A DNA stretch of 64,000 nucleotides from Chitinophaga filiformis. GTDB lineage: Bacteria; Bacteroidota; Bacteroidia; Chitinophagales; Chitinophagaceae. The DNA lies in the NCBI RefSeq assembly GCF_900102545.1, contig NZ_FNBN01000006.1, forward strand, positions 62,001-126,000. Reading direction: 5' to 3'. The notes under the pieces were generated by a model, which was not told the origin of the DNA, ran no database searches, and worked only from the letters and a program-made list of their open reading frames with translations. Both the position numbers and the translations under genes were made by a program. Shown here one piece after another: positions 36,692 through 44,572 of the stretch (positions within the stretch are counted from its first letter, which is position 1; the number at the start of each line of letters is the position of its first letter).

Positions 36692-37301
36692 CGATCATCC
36701 TATTGTAGCTAAGGGCATCTGTAACATCTTACGTGATGCTGCCAATGTAGAAGTCACCGACATCTATGCCAATGGCACTGCGCTCCTCAAAGGCATTAAA
36801 GAAAGACAACCCGACATATTGCTGCTGGATATGCACCTTCCCGACGTGAGTGGCCCGGAACTAGCTGCCAGCATCCTGAAGAACTACCCACAGGTGCGCA
36901 TCCTTGTACTCAGCAGCTCAGATGTCATCTTCCAGGTAAAGAAGATGCTGAAACTGGGATGTATGGGATACCTGCTGAAAGACTCCGACGAGACCACCAT
37001 TCTTCAGGCTATAGAAACCGTGTATAAAGGCGGTCAGTTCCTCTCTCCTGCTCTCAACCAGCTGCTCATAGAGGATATGTTCCGCAACAAGAAATCAGAA
37101 AAGAAAACAACTACCTTAACCCGCAGGGAGAAAGAAGTACTGCAACTGATCATTGATGAACATACCAACCAGGAAATTGCCGACAAGCTTTTTCTCAGCC
37201 TCCATACAGTAGAAAATCACCGTATCAGTCTACTCCATAAACTCGAGGTGAAGAATACCGCCGGACTGGTGAAGGTCGCATTGCAGACGGGGCTGGTATA
37301 G
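36666..37301 (+). CDS. NarL/FixJ-family response regulator
   Basis: 211 residues. The receiver domain (1-120) has the acidic pair Asp9/Asp10, phospho-acceptor Asp55 in ILLLDMHLPDVSG, the Ser/Thr position in VLSSSD, and the Lys in YLLKDSDE. The C-terminal LuxR-type helix-turn-helix (about 147-211) has TLTRREKEVLQLIIDEHTNQEIADKLFLS and the recognition helix HTVENHRISLLHKL. It is the partner of the kinase whose gene it overlaps by 26 bases in another frame. Targets are likely on the divergent susC side, within 34192-34630. Confidence 0.94.
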   Translation: MPIKLAITDDHPIVAKGICNILRDAANVEVTDIYANGTALLKGIKERQPDILLLDMHLPDVSGPELAASILKNYPQVRILVLSSSDVIFQVKKMLKLGCMGYLLKDSDETTILQAIETVYKGGQFLSPALNQLLIEDMFRNKKSEKKTTTLTRREKEVLQLIIDEHTNQEIADKLFLSLHTVENHRISLLHKLEVKNTAGLVKVALQTGLV

Positions 37302-37337
37302 GTAGATTATGTGCTCATTATTTCGTAGTATCGTATC

Positions 37338-38258
37338 ATGAGTACACGGACCTTTCGCATTAGCACGCTGCTGTTGATCATGCTTTCTATAGCTATTACA
37401 GCACCGGCGCAGAAGAAGAAACATAAGAAAAAGGAGAAGAAGAAATCCGAGCAGGCTGCATCGTCAAATGGGTCTGTCAAACCTATTGTGCTCGGCGTTG
37501 TACAATCACCCGCCATTGCCGAGGCTTCAGGTATTGCTGCCAGCAAAGCACTGCCTGGCCATTTCTGGACGCATAATGACAGCGGCAATAAACCTGAAGT
37601 ATATCTGCTGGATAATAAGGGGCAACTTGTGAGTACCGTACACCTTGAGGGTGTGTTTAACCGCGACTGGGAAGATATCGCGGAAAGTATTGGTCCTGTT
37701 CCACACAAACAATATGTATATGTTGGTGATATTGGTAACAATGTCCAGGTAGATCTGCGTACGCGTATTTTACGTTTTCCTGCGCCGGTAGAGGCGCCGG
37801 CGCGGAAATTCAGCGTTAACCCTGATGTGTTGCATGTTGCTTTTGCTGATGGTCCGCGGGATGCGGAGACGCTCATGGTAGATCCGCTTTCGAGGTACTT
37901 TTATATTGTTAGCAAGCGGGAGAAGGCGGTGGGGATATATAAGGCGCCGTTGGATTTTAAAAACGGGGATAGGGTTGTGTTTCAGAAGGTAGGGACGGTG
38001 CCGTATACGTGGATTACGGCGGGGGATATTTCGCAGGATGGGAGGCATGTTGTTATTAAGAATAAGGAGCAGATTTATTATTGGCGGAGGGATCCGGGGG
38101 AGAGTGTAGAGGCGGCGATGTCTAAGCCTGCTATTGTGCTGCCGTATGTGCCGGAGAAGCAGGGGGAAGGGGTGACGATTAGTGTTGATAATTCAGGGTA
38201 TGTTACTATTAGTGAGGGGAAGAATCCTGCAGTAAATTTTTATCCGCATAAGTTTTAG
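37338..38258 (+). CDS. Secreted beta-propeller-like protein of unknown function
   Basis: 306 residues. Signal peptide 1-24 (ending TAPAQ), then a Lys-rich stretch KKKHKKKEKKK (26-36) and a body of repeated short beta-strands: SGIAASKALPGHFWTHNDSG, VYLLDNKGQLV, RDWEDIAESIG, YVYVGDIGNNV, RYFYIVSKREKAVGIYKA, TWITAGDISQDGRHVVIKN, VTISVDNSGYVTISEGKNP. This is the look of a propeller related to strictosidine-synthase/phytase-like folds, but I cannot name a family with certainty. It lies 36 bp after the response regulator and may be co-transcribed. From about 37800 the coding strand is strongly G-rich and C-poor, unlike every neighbour. There is no apparent frameshift. Confidence 0.8.
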   Translation: MSTRTFRISTLLLIMLSIAITAPAQKKKHKKKEKKKSEQAASSNGSVKPIVLGVVQSPAIAEASGIAASKALPGHFWTHNDSGNKPEVYLLDNKGQLVSTVHLEGVFNRDWEDIAESIGPVPHKQYVYVGDIGNNVQVDLRTRILRFPAPVEAPARKFSVNPDVLHVAFADGPRDAETLMVDPLSRYFYIVSKREKAVGIYKAPLDFKNGDRVVFQKVGTVPYTWITAGDISQDGRHVVIKNKEQIYYWRRDPGESVEAAMSKPAIVLPYVPEKQGEGVTISVDNSGYVTISEGKNPAVNFYPHKF

Positions 38259-38270
38259 TTGGTGGTTTGC

Positions 38271-38425
38271 CTTCAGATTGTTCCTTATTTAGGGTGCGAA
38301 ATTTATCGATATTTTATCATGGACTGACAGTGGTTATTGCGCCGACCTTCTTTCAGATCATTCCGTGTAGGGGTGCGAAATTTATCGATATTTTATATGG
38401 GCTGACAGTGGTTTAGGCACCGACC
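38271..38425. repeat. Two tandem copies of a 73-77-bp direct repeat
   Basis: Copy 1 (38271-38347) and copy 2 (38352-38425) share TTCAGAT(T/C), then GGGTGCGAAATTTATCGATA, TTTTAT, CTGACAGTGGTT and a final CCGACC. Most differences are single bases. The ends GGTGC and GC(A/G)CC can pair in both copies, by a G-U pair in copy 1. The second copy runs directly into the left inverted repeat, which begins at CCGACC. Confidence 0.85.
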
Positions 38426-38607
38426 GCACTTGCTCGCGGTGCAGGCTGGGATCACTGGCTGAGTTCTTTGAAGTTCCTTAATATGGAATTTTAGAATGGC
38501 GGATTGGCATTAGCAATTCTATTAAACCCCTGGTGGGTCACGTCGGCATACTTCAACGAACTTAGGCCAGTGATTCCCACCTGCCCGCTCCCGGCGTACG
38601 GTCTCCC
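38420..38607. repeat. Left ~188-bp inverted repeat of the orphan-gene cassette
   Basis: Its first 60 bases (38420-38479) and last 58 bases (38550-38607) are identical to the reverse complement of 39901-39960 and 39773-39830; the middle ~70 bases are only partly conserved. The conserved parts also pair with each other: 38441-38474 against 38550-38584, mostly complementary over ~34 bp. Each unit can therefore fold into a long hairpin whose stem is conserved and whose loop varies. No transposase or target-site duplication is visible. Confidence 0.92.
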
Positions 38608-38698
38608 AATAATTGGCAGGACGTCCTTCTCATATGCCATACTTCCCTTACATATACATAATGTTAGACTGTTAGATTGTAAGATTGTGATTTTATGC

Positions 38699-39349
38699 TT
38701 ATTCGTTCTGCTTTTTTGCTTCTCCGATTAGATGTGACACACTGATTGCATTGTATATAACAGTATTGCGAACCACCGGATATACTGGATTCACTGGGCA
38801 CACACTATTATAAGCACGGTTGCACGCCACTGTACAAGCAGAGCACACTAGATACACATTATTATTAGCACCATTATACACACTACATTTGCTATTGCCC
38901 ACATAGTAATGACTCTTCCTACCAGTAGAATTGCATATTCTTCCTTCTGACAATTCACTTTCCGGCTCAGCTGCTGGCTTAATTCCAACTATAACGCTGT
39001 CTGTATTCCCCATTAACTGAGGCAAATAAACAGCTTCAAGCATGGTGATAACATCTCCCACACTAAAACCTTCTTTCAACAAGGACATTGCCTTTCCTGT
39101 AATTTCCCGATACCGCTTATATACACGGTCATCAACCGGCATTTGCCTGTAGATGGATGAAGCAATACGTGCCCCTTGCTTTAAGCGGCCGGCCCATTCC
39201 ATCGTTCTGGCAAATGCAGGATCTTTTTTAACACGTTTTCCTGTAAGCGAACTTTTAGAACGGGCAATATATTCTCCATTCATAAGATATATTGTCACGT
39301 TATCTCTTGTGCCAATAAAAGGTGGTACCGGACCAACAATCTTTGCCAT
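38699..39349 (-). CDS. Orphan protein of unknown function inside inverted repeats
   Basis: 216 residues, no signal peptide or membrane span. Residues 1-115 form a basic, probably folded domain: MAKIVGPVPPFIGTRDNVTI, YLMNGEYIARSKSSLTGKRV, KKDPAFARTMEWAGRLKQGA, then a helix with ASSIYRQMP and YREITGKAMSLLKEG. From memory, similar short proteins occur in many copies in Chitinophagaceae genomes, without known function. Residues 135-216 are low complexity, rich in Asn, Tyr, Val and Cys, with six cysteines at 139, 155, 169, 172, 176 and 184. This tail could be a recent addition. It is the only gene between the two inverted repeats. The ATG at 39349 begins the conserved segment. Confidence 0.75.
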   Translation of the reverse strand: MAKIVGPVPPFIGTRDNVTIYLMNGEYIARSKSSLTGKRVKKDPAFARTMEWAGRLKQGARIASSIYRQMPVDDRVYKRYREITGKAMSLLKEGFSVGDVITMLEAVYLPQLMGNTDSVIVGIKPAAEPESELSEGRICNSTGRKSHYYVGNSKCSVYNGANNNVYLVCSACTVACNRAYNSVCPVNPVYPVVRNTVIYNAISVSHLIGEAKKQNE

Positions 39350-39450
39350 AAAGATCAGTTTAAAAAGTTTATACGAATATACGCTCCGCCATAGATACGT
39401 CGTGTTAACGGCATAGTAACGACATGTTTAAAGCGTACTTTATCGCCGTC

Positions 39451-39495
39451 TATGCCAATTATGCCAATTATGCCATTTTTGCCGCTTTTGCCACT
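39451..39495. repeat. Five degenerate 9-bp tandem units
   Basis: Units TATGCCAAT, TATGCCAAT, TATGCCATT, TTTGCCGCT and TTTGCCACT follow without gaps, about 100-145 bp upstream of the orphan gene's start. The unit length is a multiple of three, so each strand reads as a regular peptide (YAN.. on plus, Gly-x-x on minus). Confidence 0.85.
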
Positions 39496-39772
39496 CCCTT
39501 CAAAGAATGCTGTCGAATAGAATAAAAAATTAGACTAAATAATTAGAATAAAGGGATGGCTATAAGAATTAGCTAATAATGGAATAATGAAACAACGGCA
39601 AGGAAATAACCGGTAAAGGAATAACCACAAGAGATAACTAATTAAGGTTGTTAAGAAATAAGTTAAGAAAGACAGAAAGGAAGGAAGACAGAAAGACGTA
39701 AAGAAAGCAATAAGCATAAAAACAAGCAGCAAAATACCAACCCATAAAAGACTGGGCGCCCTACTATTAAGG

Positions 39773-39960
39773 GGGAGACCGTACGCCGGGAGCGGGCAGG
39801 TGGGAATCACTGGCCTAAGTTCGTTGAAGTATGCCAACGCGATCTACCAGGGGTTTAATAGAATTACCAAAGCTAAACCGTGTTCCCGAAGTCCAATATC
39901 AAGGAACTTCAAAGAACTCAGCCAGTGATCCCAGCCTGCACCGCGAGCAAGTGCGGTCGG
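39773..39960. repeat. Right ~188-bp inverted repeat of the orphan-gene cassette
   Basis: Reverse-complement partner of 38420-38607, with identical 60-base and 58-base ends and a diverged centre. It has the same self-complementary arms. On its outer side it is followed by ordinary sequence and the GH78 terminator. No direct-repeat copy is found on this side, so the cassette is asymmetric. Confidence 0.92.
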
Positions 39961-39982
39961 TACTGGAATCACAAATAAAAAA

Positions 39983-40006
39983 GCCTGGCAACATTCATCG
40001 CCAGGC
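39983..40006 (-). terminator. Intrinsic terminator of the GH127-GH78 operon
   Basis: On the minus strand GCCTGGC (40000-40006) pairs with GCCAGGC (39983-39989) around a 10-base loop, and TTTTTTATTT follows. It lies just downstream of the stop at 40028. Confidence 0.9.
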
Positions 40007-40027
40007 CTTAACTAATAACATATTCTT

Positions 40028-42376
40028 TTACTTCACCTGCAAATCAAACACATACTTCCCTCCCTTCACCACAACCTCATCCAACTCCTGATCCGCAACA
40101 ACAACCTTCCTCACCTGCATCTTAGGCGAAACCAAGCACCCCACTGGCAACCGCACTGTCGCCGTCGCCGCACCAGGCACTTCAAAAGAAAACCGGATCT
40201 TACCACCAACACGCCGCCACTCCGATTTAATAACACCATACCTACTCTCATAATCCGCCTTCACAAAATTCAACGTTTTTACAAACGCCGGCTGCAGGAA
40301 GAAATGCTTAAACCCTGGCGCATGCTCATCCGGCTTAATCCCCGCCAAAGTTTTATAAAACCACGCACAATAATCTCCAAAGAAAATATGATTATGCGAC
40401 AACTCCCCAGGCCAATCTTCATACAGGGTAGTCGCACCATGCGCAATCCAATGCCCCCAACCTGCATAACCTGTGTCTGTCAGCATGCGGAAAGCTATAT
40501 CCTCATAACCGCGATCACTCAGAACAGGTAACACATACTTCGTCCCCATTACACCAAAATCAGCATGATAGTTACTCCGCTGTACCTTAGCCGCCAGCTG
40601 CTCCACAGCAGTAGTTGCAACAGAAGGAGCAGCAAGATCATGAAACACCGCCGCACTTAACGCCGTCATTGTGCTGTCTTTATAACGACCAGTCACAGGA
40701 TCAAAGAATGTACGGTTAAACGCAGCACGAATACTATCCGCGAGCGTAGTATAAGTCGCCTCATCCGCCTTATTACCTAAGACACGCGCCATTTTAGCAA
40801 CGAGGATAGCATCTGTATAAAAGTAAGCCGTAGAAGTAAAGGTCTTCGGTGTTGGCACTAACGACATCCAGTCGTCCAATCCATATTTAAACAAATACCC
40901 CTCCGCTTCTTTCGCCACCACATCCGTATATCTTTTAATTGCAGGATAATGCTTCTGCACTAAAGCAGTATCTCCGTGGTAGAGATACATATACCAGGTC
41001 ACAAAGCCCAGCGCACTTCCCCAGGCAGGACCGAAAGTATGTTCTTCATCGCCAGGCCTGTCATAGCCCCAGCCATTAGAAGGCGCAATACCAGGCATAG
41101 CGCCGCTGGGTAGTTGCGCATCACTTACGTCATCCAGCCATTTACGGTAGCCTTCTTCAGTTTTGTAATTCCAAAGCCCTACCTCCGTAGAGATATGCGC
41201 ATCAGCCGTCCAGCCATTCTTTTCGCGCTGCGGACAATCAGTAGGAATGCTCAGGAAGTTACTGCGATAAGATTGTCGTGCAGCAGCATACAGTTTATTC
41301 ACCATTGTATCTGAACTGGTGAAATGTCCCGCTTCTTTAAATGCTGTGCTGTAAAATAATCCTTCAAGAGAATGAATATCGAGGGGAAGTGTATTGTCCG
41401 TTTCTACTTGTACATACTGGAAACCATGATATACAAATCGTGGTGTAAATGTTTCATTGCCGCTTCCTTTCAGATAATATACATCTGTCTGGAAACGCAA
41501 TTCACCCGGCAGGCTGCGCATATGCTCAGTATTGTGTTTCATGTCCAGTTCACCATCTTTGAGCACTTCGCCGTAATACATTGTCACTTTGGTGCCGGCC
41601 TTCCCTTTCACTTTTAAAGTAGCTACACCGGCAAAGTTCTGTCCCATGTCAAAAAGGTATCTGCCATTGCCCAGGTTCTTTACTGATATAGGTTTGATAT
41701 GACGAATGACTTTAATAGACGGCATCACCTGCTCATGCAACGCTCCTCCGGGAGAAGATGTTTTCAATGCATGTGCCCAGGCGGCATCATTGAAGCCGGG
41801 CTGATTCCATCCTGGTACTTCCTGACGGGCATCATATATTTCACCGGTATACAGACAGTTAAACTGACTGGGACCAGTAGCGCATTTCCAGCTATCATCT
41901 GTAGCAATGGTTTCGCTGCTGCCATCAGTGTATCTGATAACAAGGTCTAATAATAAGCGCGGTGTCTTTCTCCACGGAGCATTCTGAAAGCCCCATACAG
42001 CGTGCGACTGGATATTATACCAGCCATTGCCCAGCTCCGCGGCAATGCTCTGAGTGGTGGCATTCTGTTTAGATAACAGTGCAGTGACATCATACACTTT
42101 GTACAAAAGACGCTTGTCATAACGCGTATACGCCTGCTCAAGCACAGCATCTGTAACAGGTTTGCCGTTCACATACACAATGTGATATCCTACGCCAGCA
42201 ACGTAGGCAGTAGCACTGGCTACTTTCTTTTGTAGTTTGAATGTCTTTCTGAAATAAGGCGCTTTTGTAGCGGTGGTATCTTCTGTATTGGTGATCCAGC
42301 TTCCTTTCCAGTCAGAACGCTGCCCATACAATGTACAGGTAAAGAAAATTAAAATGGCGGAGATAATGAATTTCAA
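40028..42376 (-). CDS. Secreted GH78 alpha-L-rhamnosidase
   Basis: 782 residues with a signal peptide (1-18, ending LYGQ). N-terminal beta domains bind substrate: APYFRKTFKL and VGYHIVYVNGKPVTDAVLEQAYTRYDKR are typical of the family. The (alpha/alpha)6 catalytic domain begins near residue 330 and has the signature SIPTDCPQREKNGWTADAH, with the conserved acidic/aromatic motif, and HWIAHGATTLYEDWPGE followed by SHNHIFFGDY. GH78 enzymes release terminal alpha-L-rhamnose from pectin-type glycans (RG-I/II) or plant glycosides. It begins 11 bp after the GH127 gene and ends at a strong terminator, forming a two-gene operon. Confidence 0.93.
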   Translation of the reverse strand: MKFIISAILIFFTCTLYGQRSDWKGSWITNTEDTTATKAPYFRKTFKLQKKVASATAYVAGVGYHIVYVNGKPVTDAVLEQAYTRYDKRLLYKVYDVTALLSKQNATTQSIAAELGNGWYNIQSHAVWGFQNAPWRKTPRLLLDLVIRYTDGSSETIATDDSWKCATGPSQFNCLYTGEIYDARQEVPGWNQPGFNDAAWAHALKTSSPGGALHEQVMPSIKVIRHIKPISVKNLGNGRYLFDMGQNFAGVATLKVKGKAGTKVTMYYGEVLKDGELDMKHNTEHMRSLPGELRFQTDVYYLKGSGNETFTPRFVYHGFQYVQVETDNTLPLDIHSLEGLFYSTAFKEAGHFTSSDTMVNKLYAAARQSYRSNFLSIPTDCPQREKNGWTADAHISTEVGLWNYKTEEGYRKWLDDVSDAQLPSGAMPGIAPSNGWGYDRPGDEEHTFGPAWGSALGFVTWYMYLYHGDTALVQKHYPAIKRYTDVVAKEAEGYLFKYGLDDWMSLVPTPKTFTSTAYFYTDAILVAKMARVLGNKADEATYTTLADSIRAAFNRTFFDPVTGRYKDSTMTALSAAVFHDLAAPSVATTAVEQLAAKVQRSNYHADFGVMGTKYVLPVLSDRGYEDIAFRMLTDTGYAGWGHWIAHGATTLYEDWPGELSHNHIFFGDYCAWFYKTLAGIKPDEHAPGFKHFFLQPAFVKTLNFVKADYESRYGVIKSEWRRVGGKIRFSFEVPGAATATVRLPVGCLVSPKMQVRKVVVADQELDEVVVKGGKYVFDLQVK

Positions 42377-42387
42377 TGTGTGATATT

Positions 42388-44430
42388 TTATGGTACAACA
42401 GGAAATGCTACAACTCTGACTTTAGTGAAACCGTAAGGTACAAGGGTGATATGTTGCACAACAGTATCTACCTTCCCTTTATAAATACCTTCCCGATCGG
42501 TAGGCGGCTGATAAGCCACACCGTTCAATACTTTCCACGAAGGAATCTTTTTAGCAGGTGCTGTGATCTCGATAGGAACATGTTGCAGGTTCCATACAAA
42601 GCTATCACCTACAGGCCGCTGCATGCTTACTTTCATACTATCTGCAGCATGTCGTACATCTACACGACGCAGACCATAGTTCCAGACGCTTTCAGGATAT
42701 ACGCTGAAGTAGTCTCCTTCGATAGTATCAGTAGCCTTCTCCCAACGTTCCTGTATTTTCAGGGCGTATACCAATGGGCCTCTTTCCACAGCACTGGAAT
42801 TTCTGCCCCAGGTACCGGTGGAGATCTTCATTGGCAACTGCAACGTCAGCACGTCTTTATTCTTCCACTCACGTTTGACAGTGACGATCTGCCCGCCTTT
42901 CTCCTGGCTATAAGGCTGACCGTTTAACAGGATGACAGCATGCTCACACCATTGCGGTATACGCAGCTGCAAAGGAAACTCTGCGTCCTTCTTTAAAGCA
43001 ATTTCAAACTTTATTGTTTCATTGAAAGGATAATCTGTAATCTCCTTAATGGTCACTTCCTGCTCTTTCTTTCCCACTTTAGCCGTTACTGTATTCGGAG
43101 CATAGGCTAATGCAGCGATGCCATGATCAGCAGTCTGATACCACAGGTGAGTGGTGAATTTTGTCCAGCCCTGATGCATGTTTGCCAGGCAACAGGTATA
43201 ACCACTGCGAGGCCCCAGTACATTACACATTTCCCTGTCAAAGGGCAGCGAGAAGTTAAATACGCCTTTGCTGATCTGCAGTTGATTTGCTACCTGGAAG
43301 TATTGTCTTGCATTGTAGTCGTCGGTCGTTTGTGTCGGCAGGGCATTGAATGCCATCTTCTCCAATGCGTCCATATAGGCCACATCTCCGGTAATAGCGC
43401 TGATCTGTTCCAGTGAATACATTGCTTCTACTATCGCACACAGCTCTACGCCCTGTGTCGGATCGTTACCGTTCAGATCTTCATCACCGGAAAAGATGCC
43501 CATCGGTAGTCCGTGAACAGTCATCAGGTCTTTCCAGCCTGTATGTAAGTTCTGCAGGTATTGTTTGTTGCCGGTCCGTTCATAATTGATGGCCGGAGAC
43601 TTCAATCCCATGGCAACATTCACAGCATGCCGGTTCATCCACTGATAATTGTTGCGGTAGGTAGTAGTGTTGATCACCCAATCCCTGTTGCCAAACCAGG
43701 TGGTCCAGGGGAATGATTGACGCTCTATCAGGTCAGCCAGTTCCAGCAGGTACTCATCTTTGGTGATACCGTATAGCCATTGCGCCATCATCACATTCTC
43801 AGCGCCACGGGAAGTGGCCCATTCCGTCCATTTGCCTATGGGAGCTACTTTCAAGGCCTCCACCTGGTACCGGAAATACTTCGACATCAGCTTGATAACT
43901 TTTTTGTCGCCGGTAGCGGAATAGTACTGCTGCAATACTTTCAACATGACCATCTTCGGCCACCAGTCTTCACCGTATGCAGCGTGCTGCGGATCAATGG
44001 TAACACCACTGTCCAGTTCCATTCTTGTCAGCGGACCGAAATAACCGCTTGGACGCTGATGTTCTATTGTCCAGTTCACATAGCGGAGTACTTTTTCTTT
44101 CAGGATCTTGTCGTCCAGTAAATAAGCCAGCGGTAATGCACCGTCCAGCCAGTAAGGGGTTTCCTCCCATCCATCGCCCCGGCCTCCCAGCCAGCCATTA
44201 TCATTTTTAACTTTGGCATACACCTCATCCAGGTGACCGGTTGTACCGTCACGCATGATCTGTAGCTGGTGTTTCAGCCATCCGGCGGGTTTAACGGAAC
44301 CTAATGGTAGTGCTTCATAAGCACCCGGAGTGAAGGCGCCGGGTGAGACCTGTTTAATGCCGGCTTGTGCCCCCAGTGGTAACATGAAAACCACTGGAAG
44401 TGCACAACACACCATCCATTTAATTTTCAT
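42388..44430 (-). CDS. Secreted GH127-family beta-L-arabinofuranosidase
   Basis: 680 residues; signal peptide 1-23 (ending GAQA). The GH127 (formerly DUF1680) start is ALPLGSVKPAGWLKHQL. The zinc-thiolate active site can be placed: Glu329-x-Cys331 in GVELCAIVEAM and the Cys413-Cys414 pair in YTCCLANMHQGW. In HypBA1 the equivalent Glu338, Cys340 and Cys418 hold zinc, and Cys417 is the nucleophile, so all residues are kept. Such enzymes remove beta-L-arabinofuranose from plant glycans or hydroxyproline-rich proteins; GH127-like families also act on other sugars, so the substrate is not certain. It is the first gene of the operon with GH78. Confidence 0.92.
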   Translation of the reverse strand: MKIKWMVCCALPVVFMLPLGAQAGIKQVSPGAFTPGAYEALPLGSVKPAGWLKHQLQIMRDGTTGHLDEVYAKVKNDNGWLGGRGDGWEETPYWLDGALPLAYLLDDKILKEKVLRYVNWTIEHQRPSGYFGPLTRMELDSGVTIDPQHAAYGEDWWPKMVMLKVLQQYYSATGDKKVIKLMSKYFRYQVEALKVAPIGKWTEWATSRGAENVMMAQWLYGITKDEYLLELADLIERQSFPWTTWFGNRDWVINTTTYRNNYQWMNRHAVNVAMGLKSPAINYERTGNKQYLQNLHTGWKDLMTVHGLPMGIFSGDEDLNGNDPTQGVELCAIVEAMYSLEQISAITGDVAYMDALEKMAFNALPTQTTDDYNARQYFQVANQLQISKGVFNFSLPFDREMCNVLGPRSGYTCCLANMHQGWTKFTTHLWYQTADHGIAALAYAPNTVTAKVGKKEQEVTIKEITDYPFNETIKFEIALKKDAEFPLQLRIPQWCEHAVILLNGQPYSQEKGGQIVTVKREWKNKDVLTLQLPMKISTGTWGRNSSAVERGPLVYALKIQERWEKATDTIEGDYFSVYPESVWNYGLRRVDVRHAADSMKVSMQRPVGDSFVWNLQHVPIEITAPAKKIPSWKVLNGVAYQPPTDREGIYKGKVDTVVQHITLVPYGFTKVRVVAFPVVP

Positions 44431-44510
44431 TAATTTGACTTGAGTAGTGAATAATATGGAATTCTAACGTGGGTTACAAAATAGTAAATCCTGCTTAATA
44501 ATTAAGCATT

Positions 44511-44533
44511 AAAAGTCCCGCTGGCACTGGGAC
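44511..44533 (-). terminator. Intrinsic terminator of the HAD gene
   Basis: On the minus strand GTCCC (44529-44533) pairs with GGGAC (44515-44519) and is followed by TTTTAAT. A second small hairpin, TGCTTA/TAAGCA at 44492-44508, lies just beyond. Confidence 0.6.
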
Positions 44534-44572
44534 AGTATGGGATAGATAAACAAGAAAAACAGCTGTTACTGC

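Larger units (their letters stand above)
38259..38698. other. 440-bp repeat-filled gap
   Basis: Holds two tandem direct repeats (38271-38425) and the left inverted repeat (38420-38607). The last 90 bases before the orphan gene's stop show no further structure. A plus-strand open frame that reads through the inverted repeat (38504-38731) is judged non-coding. Confidence 0.6.
39350..40027. other. 678-bp gap: 9-bp repeats, purine tract, right inverted repeat
   Basis: Upstream of the orphan gene are five 9-bp units (39451-39495). Next comes an A/G-rich, C/T-poor plus-strand tract (about 39600-39745) containing many AGGAATAAC- and AAGAAATAA-like pieces. The right inverted repeat (39773-39960) and the GH78 terminator complete the stretch. 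A 33-codon plus-strand open frame (39424-39525) spans the 9-bp units. Confidence 0.6.

Noticed and set aside
38504..38731. 75-codon open frame reading through the left inverted repeat
   Set aside because: The part shared with the right repeat (AYFNELRPVIPTCPLPAYG) is a by-product of identical DNA. The tails after it are unrelated, and no ribosome-binding region is seen.
38699..38950. Variable region of a diversity-generating retroelement in the Asn/Tyr-rich tail
   Set aside because: No reverse transcriptase gene and no template copy of the tail is visible anywhere in the window.
39535..39837. 100-codon very hydrophobic open frame on the minus strand
   Set aside because: The hydrophobicity comes from the pyrimidine-rich strand of the purine tract. 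The start lies in the repeat.
38420..39960. Insertion sequence with target-site duplication
   Set aside because: No transposase, recombinase or DDE-like motif in any frame, and the flanks (TTTAGGCA and TACTGGAA) do not form a duplication.
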